Assembly (NCBI RefSeq): GCF_026340565.1
Contig: NZ_JAPEPB010000001.1
Coordinates: forward strand, 5,556,501-5,620,500
Origin: Kitasatospora sp. NBC_01287
Lineage (GTDB): Bacteria > Actinomycetota > Actinomycetes > Streptomycetales > Streptomycetaceae
Direction of reading: 5' to 3'
DNA: 64,000 nt
The number at the start of each line of letters is the position of its first letter. The first letter of the stretch is position 1. The notes beneath the pieces are model-generated. The model had not been told where the DNA came from. It did no database searches and saw nothing but the letters and a program-made list of their open reading frames with translations. A program made the position numbers and the translations under genes. Shown here one piece after another: positions 26,608 through 38,312 of the stretch.

Positions 26608-27462
26608 ATGACTGCCCAGATTCTCGATGGCAAGGCCACCGCGGCCGCGATCAAGTCCGAACTCGCCGTCCGCGTGGCGGCCCTCAAGGAGCGGGGTATC
26701 ACGCCCGGTCTCGGTACCGTCCTGGTCGGCGACGACCCGGGCAGCCACTCCTACGTCCGCGGCAAGCACCGCGACTGCGCCCAGGTCGGCATCGCCTCGA
26801 TCCAGCGCGAACTGCCGGCCACCGCCACCCAGGCCGACGTCGAGGCCGTGGTCCGCGAGCTCAACGAGGACCCGGCCTGCACCGGCTACATCGTCCAGCT
26901 GCCGCTGCCCAAGGGCCTGGACGCCAACCCGGTGCTGGAGCTGATGGACCCGGACAAGGACGCCGACGGCCTGCACCCCACCTCGCTGGGCCGCCTGGCG
27001 CTCGGCATCGAGGGCCCGCTGCCCTGCACCCCCTACGGCATCGTCGAACTGCTGCGCCGCCACGACGTGGAGATCAACGGCGCGGACGTGGTCGTGGTCG
27101 GCCGCGGAGTCACGGTGGGCCGCTCGATCGGCCTGCTGCTCACCCGCAGGAGCGAGAACGCGACCGTGACGCTCTGCCACACCGGCACCCGCGACCTCTC
27201 CGCGCACCTGCGCCGGGCCGACATCATCGTCGCCGCCGCGGGCGTCCCCTACCTGGTCAAGGCGGAGGACGTGCGCCCGGGCGCCGCCGTGCTGGACGTC
27301 GGCGTCAGCCGCACCGAGGCCGGCCTGGTCGGCGACGTGCACCCGGCCGTCGCCGAGGTGGCCGGCTGGCTGTCACCGAACCCGGGTGGTGTCGGCCCGA
27401 TGACCCGCGCCATGCTGCTCAACAACATCGTCGAGGCGGCCGAGCGTCAGACCGCCCTCTAG
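26608..27462 (+). CDS. folD: Bifunctional methylene-THF dehydrogenase / methenyl-THF cyclohydrolase
   Basis: 284-residue FolD, which interconverts 5,10-methylene- and 10-formyl-tetrahydrofolate with NADP, feeding purine synthesis (purN, purH nearby) and other one-carbon steps. The catalytic Tyr/Lys pair is Y49 and K53 in YVRGKHRDC. The substrate motif [13 protein letters not shown], the Asp-rich [11 protein letters not shown], and the nucleotide loop GRGVTVGRS near 166 are present, as is [13 protein letters not shown] at the end. The ATG at 26608 follows a purine-rich GGGAGGATAGGAG site. The DUF3017 gene follows after 25 bp. Confidence 0.97.
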   Translation: MTAQILDGKATAAAIKSELAVRVAALKERGITPGLGTVLVGDDPGSHSYVRGKHRDCAQVGIASIQRELPATATQADVEAVVRELNEDPACTGYIVQLPLPKGLDANPVLELMDPDKDADGLHPTSLGRLALGIEGPLPCTPYGIVELLRRHDVEINGADVVVVGRGVTVGRSIGLLLTRRSENATVTLCHTGTRDLSAHLRRADIIVAAAGVPYLVKAEDVRPGAAVLDVGVSRTEAGLVGDVHPAVAEVAGWLSPNPGGVGPMTRAMLLNNIVEAAERQTAL

Positions 27463-27487
27463 TCGCCACCCCTGGGGATAACCGGAA

Positions 27488-27961
27488 ATGAGCGCGGTAC
27501 GAACGGGTCGGTCCGCACGCGGGCGAGCGGCCCAGAACCGATCGGCCCAGAACCGATCGACGCGGAACCGATCGACCCGGAACACGGGGGCGCCGGCCCC
27601 GGGGACCCTGCCGCCGGAGGGCTCGAAGGCGGCCCTGGACCACGGCCACGCGCTGCCGGTGCGGCAGTGGCCGATAACCGTGGTCCTGGCGGTGGCCGGC
27701 CTCGGGCTGCTGGACGCCTGGCTCGACGACTTCCGCTACGGCCTGCTGACCATCGGCGGCGGCATGCTCCTGGGCGCGCTGCTGCGGCTGCTGCTGCCCG
27801 AGGTCGGGCTGCTCGCGGTGCGCAGCCGGTTCACCGACGTGCTGGTGCTGCTCTTCTTCGCGACCGTGATCGTGCTGCTCGCCCTGGTCGTCCAGCCGGA
27901 CCCGTGGCTGCGACTGCCCGCGGTGGAGGACATCGGCAGCTACATCGGCCAGCGGCACTGA
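27488..27961 (+). CDS. DUF3017 domain membrane protein
   Basis: 157-residue membrane protein. The N-terminal ~55 residues are basic and hydrophilic, with RSTRN/RSAQN repeats from a 15-bp tandem repeat. Then come three hydrophobic helices (WPITVVLAVAGLGLLDA; LLTIGGGMLLGALLRLL; VLVLLFFATVIVLLALVV). DUF3017 genes are habitual neighbours of folD in actinobacteria; their role is unknown. The ATG at 27488 has GGGGA about 9 bp upstream. A 15-bp hairpin follows the stop. Confidence 0.85.
   Translation: MSAVRTGRSARGRAAQNRSAQNRSTRNRSTRNTGAPAPGTLPPEGSKAALDHGHALPVRQWPITVVLAVAGLGLLDAWLDDFRYGLLTIGGGMLLGALLRLLLPEVGLLAVRSRFTDVLVLLFFATVIVLLALVVQPDPWLRLPAVEDIGSYIGQRH
27531..27590 (+). repeat. 15-bp in-frame tandem repeat in DUF3017 gene
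   Basis: Units at 27531-27545, 27546-27560, 27561-27575 and a partial unit to 27590 share AACCGATCG. They encode NRSAQ/NRSTR repeats in the cytoplasmic N-terminus. Confidence 0.9.
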
Positions 27962-29215
<1,254 letters not shown>

Positions 29216-29232
29216 GCCCTGCCCCACCCCGT

Positions 29233-29278
29233 CGGCGCCGGCCGGCCGCTCCCGCTCGGGGGCGGCCGGCCGGCGCCG
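29233..29278 (+). terminator. Hairpin terminator after mdh
   Basis: A perfect 17-bp stem (29233-29249 with 29262-29278) begins 18 bp after the mdh stop; TT only follows. Confidence 0.75.
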
Positions 29279-29312
29279 TTCCGACCGCCGTACCGGGCCT
29301 CGCCCAGGTCCG

Positions 29313-29344
29313 TTCAGGAACGGCCCGCCGATGCCCTTTACACT
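29313..29344 (+). promoter_or_regulatory. Possible promoter for a leaderless CNNM-type mRNA
   Basis: TACACT at 29339-29344 fits the TANNNT -10 pattern and lies 8 bases before the GTG at 29353, which has no ribosome site; TTCAGG at 29313-29318 is a weak -35. The spacing predicts transcription starting at or near the start codon. Confidence 0.35.
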
Positions 29345-29352
29345 GGCCGACC

Positions 29353-30687
29353 GTGAACGAAACCCTGCAGGACGCGGCCCTCGTCCTGCTCTTCATCATC
29401 CTCGGCGGGGTGTTCAACATCGCCGAGATCTCGCTGATCTCGCTGCGCGAGGGACAGATCAGGGCGCTGGCCGAGCGCGGCACCAAGCGGGCCGCCCGGG
29501 CCGCGCACCTGGCCGCCGACCCCAACCGGTTCCTGGCCGCGGTCCAGGTCGGGGTCACCTGCATGGGCTTCCTGTCGGCCGCCTTCGGCGCCGACACGCT
29601 GGCCGGCAAGCTCTCCCCGGTCTTCGTCCGGCTCGGCCTCTCCAGCGGGGTCGCGGACGCGGTCGCCCTGGTCGGGCTGACCCTGCTGATCTCCTACCTC
29701 TCACTGGTGCTGGGCGAGCTGACGCCCAAGCGGATCGGCCTGCAGCGGGCCGAGTCGATCGCCCTGCTGGCCGCGCCGGTGGTGGACGTGATGTCGGTGG
29801 CGCTGCGCCCGGTCATCTGGCTGCTCGGCCGGTCCACCAACCTGATGGTCCGACTGCTCGGCGGCGACCCCAAGGCCGGTCGCGGCTCGATGAGTTCGGA
29901 GGAGCTGCGCGGCCTGGTGGCCGCCAACACCGAGCTGGGCAGCGATGAGCGGGCGCTGATCGCCGACGTCTTCGCGGCCGGCGAGCGCCAGTTGCGCGAG
30001 GTGATGGTGCCGCGCACCGAGGTCACCTTCCTGGACGCCGACCAGCCGCTCACCGAGGTGCGCGAGGAGACCAGCACCTCGCCGCACTCGCGCTACCCGG
30101 TGGTCGAGGGCTCCTACGACGCGGTGGTCGGTTTCGTGCACGTCCGCGACCTCTACCGGGCCCGCGGCGAGCAGGCGCTGCGGGTGCGCGAGATCGCCCG
30201 TCCGGTCAAGCTGCTGCCGGCCACCAAGAAGGTGCTGGAGGCGATGAGCGAGATGCGTCGCGAGGGCCACCACCTGGCGATGGTGGTGGACGAGTACGGC
30301 GGCACGGCCGGCATCGTCACGCTGGAGGACCTGGTCGAGGAGGTGATCGGCGAGATCCGCGACGAGTACGACTCCCAGGAGACCACCGCGACCCGCCGGC
30401 TGGTCGGCGGCGGGGTCGAGGTGAACGGGCTGCTCAACCTGCCGGACTTCGCCGAGGAGACCGGGGTGGCGCTGCCCGAGGGGCCCTACGAGACGGTGGC
30501 CGGCTACGTGGTGGCCGAACTGGGCGAGCTGCCCGCGGTCGGCGACCGGGTGGTGACCGGGGACGGGGTGGGGCTGACCGTGGCGGCGCTGGACGGGCGC
30601 CGGATCGACCGGATCCTGGTGCGGGCGGCCGCCGTGCCCGAGGCGGCGGAACGATCGTCCGAACCTCCAAACGAAGCGGGGTCCTGA
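29353..30687 (+). CDS. CNNM/CorC-HlyC family protein (hemolysin family)
   Basis: 444-residue protein with an N-terminal CNNM/DUF21 membrane domain (NIAEISLISLREGQI, SLVLGELTPKRIGL), two CBS domains (about 205-330, with VPRTEVTFLD and VVDEYGGTAGIVTLEDL) and a CorC_HlyC C-terminal domain. Such proteins are linked to Mg2+/Co2+ export or resistance; actual transport here is unproven. The start is GTG 29353, directly before the first helix, with no ribosome site but a -10-like box 8 bp upstream, so the mRNA may be leaderless. trpS follows 30 bp after the stop. Confidence 0.9.
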   Translation: MNETLQDAALVLLFIILGGVFNIAEISLISLREGQIRALAERGTKRAARAAHLAADPNRFLAAVQVGVTCMGFLSAAFGADTLAGKLSPVFVRLGLSSGVADAVALVGLTLLISYLSLVLGELTPKRIGLQRAESIALLAAPVVDVMSVALRPVIWLLGRSTNLMVRLLGGDPKAGRGSMSSEELRGLVAANTELGSDERALIADVFAAGERQLREVMVPRTEVTFLDADQPLTEVREETSTSPHSRYPVVEGSYDAVVGFVHVRDLYRARGEQALRVREIARPVKLLPATKKVLEAMSEMRREGHHLAMVVDEYGGTAGIVTLEDLVEEVIGEIRDEYDSQETTATRRLVGGGVEVNGLLNLPDFAEETGVALPEGPYETVAGYVVAELGELPAVGDRVVTGDGVGLTVAALDGRRIDRILVRAAAVPEAAERSSEPPNEAGS

Positions 30688-31757
<1,070 letters not shown>

Positions 31758-31758
<1 letters not shown>

Positions 31759-32333
31759 TGCCCGCGCCCGTGCCCGCCGATGGTGGCGATCTCACCGAGG
31801 TCGCCACCATCGGCGCGTCGTTGACCATCGGCGTGGCGGTCACGGTGCCGGAGCCGTTCGGCTCGGCGATCCAGGACGCCCGCGCCGCGCTCGGCGATCC
31901 GCTGGCCCGGGCGATACCCACGCACGTCACGCTGCTGCCGCCGACCGAGATCGCGGCCGAGCGGCTGCCCGAGGTGCGGGCTCACCTGGCGGCGGTGGCG
32001 GCCCGGCACCGGCCGTTCCGGATGCTGCTGCACGGAAGCGGCACCTTCCGCCCGGTCTCCCCGGTGGTCTTCGTCCGGGTCGAGGAGGGCGCGCAGGAGT
32101 GCCGTGAGCTGGAGGCCGCGATCCGCTCCGGGCCGCTCGCCCGTGAGCTGGCCTTTCCCTACCACCCGCACGTCACGGTCGCGCACGGCCTGGCCGAACG
32201 GGTGCTGGACGCGGCGGCCGGCCAGGCCCGGGCCTTCCACGCGGCCTTCGCGGTGCCCGCTTTCACCCTCTCCTGGTTCGGCGCGGACGCGGTCTGGCGA
32301 CCCTGGCGTGGTTATGCGCTCGGCGGGCGATAA
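31758..32333 (+). CDS. 2'-5' RNA ligase superfamily protein
   Basis: 191-residue protein of the two-histidine phosphoesterase (LigT) fold. The two HxT motifs are present, THVTLLPP and HPHVTVAHG, about 80 residues apart. Members ligate or hydrolyse 2'-5' or cyclic phosphate bonds in RNA; the in vivo substrate here is unknown. The ATG overlaps the trpS stop (TGATG), so it is likely co-translated with trpS, a suggestive tRNA-related context. Confidence 0.9.
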
Positions 32334-32388
32334 CAGCCGCGCGAATAGTTGCGTCGAATGCAGAATGTAATCTCTTATTATATTCTCA

Positions 32389-32418
32389 TTCACCCCACGA
32401 TCTGCTGAGCGCTATACT
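32389..32418 (+). promoter_or_regulatory. Sigma-70-type promoter upstream of the Stealth gene
   Basis: TTCACC (32389-32394), an 18-bp spacer and TATACT (32413-32418, 5 of 6 to TATAAT) lie next to an AT-rich block (about 32361-32390) that is very unusual in this genome. Transcription should start near 32425. Confidence 0.6.
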
Positions 32419-32427
32419 CGGCGAGCA

Positions 32428-34488
32428 ATGGCCATGGGGGGCTTGGAAGGGCCGGAACGCTCACCGTCTGGAGAGTTGATGCGCTGCCCCCGCACGGTTC
32501 GGCGAATCATTCGAGCCGTGGCTCGCAGGGCCCGCCGGGTCGGCGTCAGGTCCGGTCAGGTGCCCGCCCAGCGGGTGGCCGAGCAGCCTGCCGAGAGCGT
32601 GGCGGTCACGGTGGAGCCGGAGCCCGAGGTCGAACCGGCCCCGCCCAGCGCGGAGGAGCTCCGCCGCGAGCGCGAGGACCGGCTGCTGGAGGGCTCATCC
32701 GAGCTGGTGCGGCACCAGGGCCTGGTGACCGAGGTGCGCGACGACCTGCTCTCCGCCGACGCCTACCTGCGCAGCTTCACCGAGGTGACCGACCTGCTCG
32801 CACGCGGTGGCGTTGAGTTCGCCCCGATCCGGGGCCAGGAGTTCCGGTACTGGGTGATGATCGCTCCCGGGCAGCGGGCCGAGGTGCTGGCCGCGTTCGC
32901 CGCGGGCTTCGCCGGTCAGCCGGTCTACGCGGACCTGCTCGGCCATGACGTGGTGATCCGCACGGTGCTCGCGGACGAGCTGCCGCAGGCCGTGGCGGCA
33001 GTGGAGGGGACTGCTGAGGCGGGTGGCGCGGACGCTGCCGGGGCGGACGCTGCTCCCGAGGTGCTCGACGGTGTGCGGGTCAAGGGCGTGCGGATCTACC
33101 GTCCGGTGGTCACCCCGGGGCGGACCCTGACCTACGGCTCCGAGCACGGCTGCGACCTCGATTTCTGGGATTCCGCGGCGCCTTCCGAGGGGGCGATAGC
33201 CGCGATCCACGAACCGCCCTTCGGCTGGTGGGTGCCCTCCCTGGAGGCGGACTCGATCATGCGGATCGGAGGCCGCGACCACCCCGCGCCGGCCGCCTTC
33301 ACCCGGCCGCTGCTCGACGACGTCACCTTTCCGATCGACGCGGTGATCACCTGGGTCGACGACGGTGATCCGGTCTGGCGCGGGCGCCGAGCGGCGGTGC
33401 TGGCCGGTCTGCCGGTGCCGCCTGCCACCGGCACGGGCGATGAGCGCTTCCACAACCGCGACGAGCTGCGCTATTGTCTGCGCTCGATCGCCATGTACGC
33501 GCCGTGGATCCGGCACGTCTTCCTGGTCACCGACGGCCAGCAGCCCGACTGGCTGATGGCCGAGCACCCTGACCTGACGCTGGTTCCGCACCGCGAACTT
33601 TTCGCCGATCCGAGTGTGCTGCCGGTATTCAATTCGCGGGCGATCGAATCCCAGCTGCACCGCATCCCGAACCTCGCCGAGCACTTCCTGTATTTCAACG
33701 ACGACATGTTCTTGGGGCGGCCGGTCCGCCCCGAGCAGTTCTTCCAGGGAAATGGCGCACCGCTGGTCAACCTGGACTCCCGGGTGATCCCGCCGGGGCC
33801 GGTCGCGGCGGACGAGGACGAGTACGTCGCGGGGCAGAAGAACACCCGAGCGCTGATCCGGCGCGAGTTCGGCCGGGACACCACCCACACCCTCAGCCAC
33901 GTGCCCTACCCGCTGACCAGGACGCTGCTCACCGAGAGCACCGAGGTCTTCGCCGCCGAGCTGTCCAGCACCGCCCGCTCGGTCTTCCGCTCGCGCTCGG
34001 ACGTTGCGCCCATCACCCTGGCCGTCAGCCGCGGCTACCTCACCGGCCGGGTCGCCTGGGGGCGGATCGGCCACCGCTACGTCGATGTCGACCGGCAGGC
34101 CGCCCTGGAGCAGTTGCCGGGCCTGGTCAGGGACCGCGGCATCGAGAGCTTCTGCCTGAACGACGGAGCCCTGGACCACGTGCCCAGGCAGGAGCAGGAC
34201 CGGCTCGTCACGCTCTTCCTGCAGGACTTCTTCCCGGTGGCGGGTCCCTTCGAGGACTCCCCGCCGGTGCCGGCCGCCCGTACCGCCCCCGCCCAGGCCC
34301 AGGAGACGGATGCGGCCGGGCCGACGGAAGGCGGTGCGGACCCGTGGGGCCCCGAGCAGCTCGAAGCCACCAGGCCGGCGGCCGAACCCCGGTCGGCAGA
34401 ATCCCAGCCTGTCGAATCCGGTCCGGCTGAATCCCGTCCGGCTGAATCCCGTCCGGCTGAATCCCGCCTGGCCGAGCAGCACGGCTGA
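32428..34488 (+). CDS. Stealth-family sugar-phosphate transferase
   Basis: 686-residue Stealth protein, related to hexose-1-phosphoryltransferases that build phosphodiester-linked capsules and to the catalytic subunit of GlcNAc-phosphotransferase. Conserved region 1 is IDAVITWVDDGDPVW from about residue 303. Region 2 contains RDELRYCLRSIAMY and YFNDDMFLG. Region 3 has HTLSHVPYPLT; region 4 follows near 560. The first ~75 residues are basic then acidic; the last ~25 are a repeated AESRP tail. The start may be ATG 32428 (leaderless from the promoter just upstream) or ATG 32479, which has GGAGAG nearby. It converges on a GT2/CDP-glycerol transferase, so both likely make one wall polymer. Confidence 0.9.
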   Translation: MAMGGLEGPERSPSGELMRCPRTVRRIIRAVARRARRVGVRSGQVPAQRVAEQPAESVAVTVEPEPEVEPAPPSAEELRREREDRLLEGSSELVRHQGLVTEVRDDLLSADAYLRSFTEVTDLLARGGVEFAPIRGQEFRYWVMIAPGQRAEVLAAFAAGFAGQPVYADLLGHDVVIRTVLADELPQAVAAVEGTAEAGGADAAGADAAPEVLDGVRVKGVRIYRPVVTPGRTLTYGSEHGCDLDFWDSAAPSEGAIAAIHEPPFGWWVPSLEADSIMRIGGRDHPAPAAFTRPLLDDVTFPIDAVITWVDDGDPVWRGRRAAVLAGLPVPPATGTGDERFHNRDELRYCLRSIAMYAPWIRHVFLVTDGQQPDWLMAEHPDLTLVPHRELFADPSVLPVFNSRAIESQLHRIPNLAEHFLYFNDDMFLGRPVRPEQFFQGNGAPLVNLDSRVIPPGPVAADEDEYVAGQKNTRALIRREFGRDTTHTLSHVPYPLTRTLLTESTEVFAAELSSTARSVFRSRSDVAPITLAVSRGYLTGRVAWGRIGHRYVDVDRQAALEQLPGLVRDRGIESFCLNDGALDHVPRQEQDRLVTLFLQDFFPVAGPFEDSPPVPAARTAPAQAQETDAAGPTEGGADPWGPEQLEATRPAAEPRSAESQPVESGPAESRPAESRPAESRLAEQHG
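34396..34470 (+). repeat. 15-bp in-frame tandem repeat in Stealth C-terminus
   Basis: Five 15-bp units (34396-34410, 34411-34425, 34426-34440, 34441-34455, 34456-34470), the third and fourth identical (GCTGAATCCCGTCCG). They encode AESRP units at the protein end. Confidence 0.92.
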
Positions 34489-34510
34489 CGCCGCGTCGCA
34501 CCGGCGGGAG

Positions 34511-34556
34511 GAGCACGTCGGCCCCGAGACCGACCGGTCTCGGGGCCGACGTGCTC
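34511..34556. terminator. 22-bp bidirectional hairpin
   Basis: A perfect 22-bp inverted repeat (34511-34532 with 34535-34556), the longest in the window, lies between the convergent Stealth and glycerophosphotransferase genes. Confidence 0.85.
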
Positions 34557-34567
34557 TCCGGCCCCGC

Positions 34568-37500
34568 TCAGCCCAGCAGGCCGTCGACCACCCGGGCGGC
34601 GGCGTGGCCGTCGTCCAGGTCGCAGTAGGTCGACCGGAACGCCGCGTAGGCCTCCCGGTGCTCGGCCGCGACCTGGTCCAGCCCGCTCAGCGCCCCGACC
34701 AGCTCCGCCGAGGTCCGCAGCAGCGGGCCGGGAGCTTCCTGCTCGAAGTCGAAGGTGAACCCGCACAGGTTGTCGCGGTAGTGCTCCAGGTCGTGGGTGA
34801 AGAAGAGGATCGGCCGGCCGGTGTTGGCGAAGTCGAACATCGACGCCGAGTAGTCGGTCACCAGCACGTCGGCGAGCACCAGCAGGTCGGACATGTCCGG
34901 GTAGAGCGAGACGTCCCAGACGTAGCCGTTGCCGGCCTCGGCGATCGGCTCGTGGCAGTTCGCGTGCGGGCGCACCAGCAGCACCTGGTCATCGCCCAGG
35001 GCGGCGCGGGCCGCCTCCAGGTCGATCCGCAGGTCGACCTGGTAGCCGCCGTGCGGGCGCTTGCGGTCCTCCCGGAAGGTCGGCGCGTACAGCACCACCT
35101 TCTTGTCCTCGGGCAGACCAAGCCGGCGGCGCACCTCGGCGGCCCGCTTCTCCCGCTCGGGGGAGAAGAGGATGTCGTTGTGCGGGTAACCGGTCTCCAG
35201 CATCTCGCCCTGGAACTTGAAGGCCCGGCGCAGCACCGGGGTGGCGAAGCTGCTCCCGGAGATCAGCTTGCCCCAGTGCGGCACCTCGCGGTCGAGGTGC
35301 TTGAGGTAGTTGCTGTCGATGAACCAGATCTTCTCGAAGTCGTGGCCGATCCGCTTGAGCGGGCTGCCGACCCAGGTCTGCAGGACCACCTGATCCGGGC
35401 GCGGCACCACGAAGTCGGGCAGGTGAGCGCTGGTGACTATGTACTTGGCGGTAGCCATCGCCTCGTACCACTCGGGGCTCCACTGGCGCAGCCCGCGGGT
35501 GCTCTGGGGCAGCTCCGTCTGCTGGTCGTCGACCGTCCACAGGTGCTCCAGCGGCAGGCCGCGGCGGACCAGCTCCTCGTGGATGGCGCGCGGCGAGCCG
35601 GCGTACTGGCCGCCGTGGGCCACGTTGTAGAGCACCGCCTCGCGCAGCGGCTTCAGCTTGGCGGCCGGGTAGACCTCCTTGCGCAGCTGCCGCTGCCGGT
35701 AGCCGCTGCGCTCGTGCGGGCCGAGGTCGGAGAGCGCCTCCAGCGAGAGCGTGTCGTAGTAGCGGCGCTCCAGCACCACCTGCTTGCCGCGTACCCGGAT
35801 CTCGTTGGGCAGCGAGGCGTGCGCCGACAGCGCGACCTGGACCTTGGGCCAGGCGAACTCGGGGTCGCCGCCCTCGGGCCGGAAGGAGACCTCCCAGGTG
35901 CCCTTGTGCAGCGGCACCTGGCCCGCGTAGGAGCCGATCGGCGCGGCGGGCAGCCGGACCTCGAACCGGCCGTCGCGCACGACCAGCGGGTGCAGGTAGT
36001 CCTCCTCGCGCCAGCTGTGGCGGATCACCAGGTCGTAGCGGTGCTCGCCGGGCAGCGGGAAGTCACCGCTGAGGGTGAAGCCCTCCTCGTCGGCGCCGGT
36101 GATCCTGTCCACCACCGGCTGGACCAGCTGGTCGGTGAACTGCAGGTGCCCGGTGTCGGTCGGCTTGGAGGTCAGCACCCGGGCGGTGCCCACCGGGGTC
36201 GCGGGGTCCAGCGGCTGGACCAGGTGCCGCAGCGCCACCCGGTCGTCGACCACGAGCTGCAGCGTGGTCCCGTCCGTCAGCAGCAGCTTGGCGTACCAGT
36301 GGTCGGTGGTGCGTGAGTCGGCGCCCGGGTCCAGGGCGTTCCACTTGTCGCGTACCTCGGTCAGCCGCTCGATCGGGATCCGAGCGGTGAACGGCACCGG
36401 CCGGCCGGCCGGGACGCCGAACTCGATCGGGAAGTCGATCTTCGTACCGGATTCGGAGTGGTGCAGCTGCAGCCGCACACCCGCCAGGTCGGCGGTGTTG
36501 CGCACCGTTCCGCTGAGCTCGACCGCTCCGTCCACCGAGCGCAGCTCGGTGACCGCGGCTCGCAGCTTCTCGACGATGATGTGCAGGAAGCTGTCCCGCA
36601 GTATCGGGACGATCCGGGTGGTGGCGTCCACCCAGTGGGTCGGGTAGCTCTGGGCGGTGTCGGCCCAGCCGCCGGACACCCGGCCCTTGTAGACCCCGGA
36701 CTTGCCGATTCCGCCCATCAGCACCCGCCAGGTGCCCTCCTGCCACTGGCCGCGCTTCTTCAGCTTCACCGGGTCGATGAGGGTCGTGAACCCGGCCCAG
36801 TCGCAGCTGTAGAGGTCGTGCGGGGAACTGGCGGTCGCCTCGGGCGCGTACTGCGCCTTGGCCGAGAACGTGACGATCCGCTTGCCGTTCGCCTCGCGCA
36901 GCACGACCTTGCGCACCAGGTCGTGCTTGTTCTCCACCCCCACGTGCTCGGGGAAGGCGTGGCCGGTCAGTCGCAGCCCGCCGTCCTCCCAGGCCGACTC
37001 GTAGACCCGGGTGCGCATCACCAGGGCGTTGTCCAGCCGCAGCACGTCGGCGGGCACGCTCTTGCGGCCGCCGCGCAGGAACGGGTAGTCGGCGTAGGGG
37101 CGGAGCACACCGCGGGCCGGCGCGGCCCCGTTGCTCTCGGCCTCGAAGCGCATCTGCTCGATGAACTCGTCGATCCGGCCCTGCAGGGTCAGGTGGTACT
37201 TCAGCCGCAGCGGTGCCCGCTGCTTGCGGACCAGGTCGGGGCCGATCGCGCGCAGCAGGCGGCCCACGCACTCCAGGTACGCGTCGCGGTAGTCCTGCTC
37301 GCCGTCGACCACCGACCAGAAGAACATCGGGATCTCCTCGACGAGGTTGTTCTCGTCGTAGGCGCGCAGGTACTCCTTGTACTTCGGCGCGGTCTGCTTC
37401 AGCAGCCAGGAGCGGACCAGCTCCATCGAGGTGACCCGGTCGATCAGGCCCTTGGGGTTGGTGCGCATCTGGGTGATCGACATCTCGCCGACCTCGCGCT

Positions 37501-38131
37501 CGCGCCAGTGGTAGATCGGCTCGCCGAGCACGTCCACGCTCTTGGCCAGGTAGTGGTGCGGCACGCTGACCGGGGCGTCCTCGTAGAGGATGCCCTCCGG
37601 GTAGAGCAGGCCGGCCGCGTCCCAGAAGCTGCGCCGGTACACCTTGTTCCACGCGGTGCGGTCGGTGACCAGCGCCGGGATCTCGGTGATGTGGGTCTTG
37701 AGCTTGGTCTGCCGGAACGGCTTGCTGTGGCCGCCCGACTGGTAGTGGCCCACCGCGCGGAAGCGCAGCACGTTGCCGGTCGCGAAGTCGGAGCCGGTCT
37801 CGTCGAGCGTGGAGATCATCAGCTCGTACGCGCTCGGCGGCAGGGTGTCGTCGCTGTCCACGAAGGCGAGGAACTCGGTGCCCTCGGTCAGGTGCAGCAG
37901 ACCGGTGTTGCGGGCGGCGCCGAGACCGGCGTTCTTCTTGCGGACCAGTCTGAACCGGGAGTCCTTGGCGGCGAACGCCTCGGCGAGCGCGGCACTCCCG
38001 TCCTTGGAGCCGTCGTCCACCATGACGCATTCGAGGTCGCTCATGGTCTGGGCGGCGATGGATTCCAGGCACTCCTCCAAGTACCGCTCGACGTTGTAGA
38101 TCGGAACAACGACGGAGAGACGGGGGGCCAT
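34568..38131 (-). CDS. GT2 glycosyltransferase / CDP-glycerol glycerophosphotransferase fusion
   Basis: Very large (1187 residues) teichoic-acid-type enzyme. The N-terminal GT2 domain (about 1-230) shows VVVPIYNVERYLEECL, VMVDDGSKDGS and FVDSDDTLPPS. A long beta-rich middle part (about 400-800) follows. The C-terminal CDP-glycerol:poly(glycerophosphate) transferase domain (about 830-1180, TagF/TarL type) has YAPTFREDRKR, VRPHANCHEPI, SDLLVLADVLVTDYSAS and GRPILFFTHDLE. It should polymerise glycerol- or ribitol-phosphate units on the inner membrane face. The ATG at 38131 begins right at the GT2 domain; AAAGG upstream is a weak site. Confidence 0.9.
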   Translation of the reverse strand: MAPRLSVVVPIYNVERYLEECLESIAAQTMSDLECVMVDDGSKDGSAALAEAFAAKDSRFRLVRKKNAGLGAARNTGLLHLTEGTEFLAFVDSDDTLPPSAYELMISTLDETGSDFATGNVLRFRAVGHYQSGGHSKPFRQTKLKTHITEIPALVTDRTAWNKVYRRSFWDAAGLLYPEGILYEDAPVSVPHHYLAKSVDVLGEPIYHWREREVGEMSITQMRTNPKGLIDRVTSMELVRSWLLKQTAPKYKEYLRAYDENNLVEEIPMFFWSVVDGEQDYRDAYLECVGRLLRAIGPDLVRKQRAPLRLKYHLTLQGRIDEFIEQMRFEAESNGAAPARGVLRPYADYPFLRGGRKSVPADVLRLDNALVMRTRVYESAWEDGGLRLTGHAFPEHVGVENKHDLVRKVVLREANGKRIVTFSAKAQYAPEATASSPHDLYSCDWAGFTTLIDPVKLKKRGQWQEGTWRVLMGGIGKSGVYKGRVSGGWADTAQSYPTHWVDATTRIVPILRDSFLHIIVEKLRAAVTELRSVDGAVELSGTVRNTADLAGVRLQLHHSESGTKIDFPIEFGVPAGRPVPFTARIPIERLTEVRDKWNALDPGADSRTTDHWYAKLLLTDGTTLQLVVDDRVALRHLVQPLDPATPVGTARVLTSKPTDTGHLQFTDQLVQPVVDRITGADEEGFTLSGDFPLPGEHRYDLVIRHSWREEDYLHPLVVRDGRFEVRLPAAPIGSYAGQVPLHKGTWEVSFRPEGGDPEFAWPKVQVALSAHASLPNEIRVRGKQVVLERRYYDTLSLEALSDLGPHERSGYRQRQLRKEVYPAAKLKPLREAVLYNVAHGGQYAGSPRAIHEELVRRGLPLEHLWTVDDQQTELPQSTRGLRQWSPEWYEAMATAKYIVTSAHLPDFVVPRPDQVVLQTWVGSPLKRIGHDFEKIWFIDSNYLKHLDREVPHWGKLISGSSFATPVLRRAFKFQGEMLETGYPHNDILFSPEREKRAAEVRRRLGLPEDKKVVLYAPTFREDRKRPHGGYQVDLRIDLEAARAALGDDQVLLVRPHANCHEPIAEAGNGYVWDVSLYPDMSDLLVLADVLVTDYSASMFDFANTGRPILFFTHDLEHYRDNLCGFTFDFEQEAPGPLLRTSAELVGALSGLDQVAAEHREAYAAFRSTYCDLDDGHAAARVVDGLLG

Positions 38132-38312
38132 CTTCGAGGCGGGCCTTTCATCAGGGGCGGGACGAACGGCCTGGAGCGGGGCCCGCGGTTTCGGGGGGCA
38201 CCGGACAGGCGGTACGGGGCGAATCCTACCGTCCGGCACCGCGGGCCTCCCGGGGGCGCCGGTCCGGCGGGGCTCGGCCGCCACCGGGCGCGGACCTGTC
38301 AGGCTGAACCGC

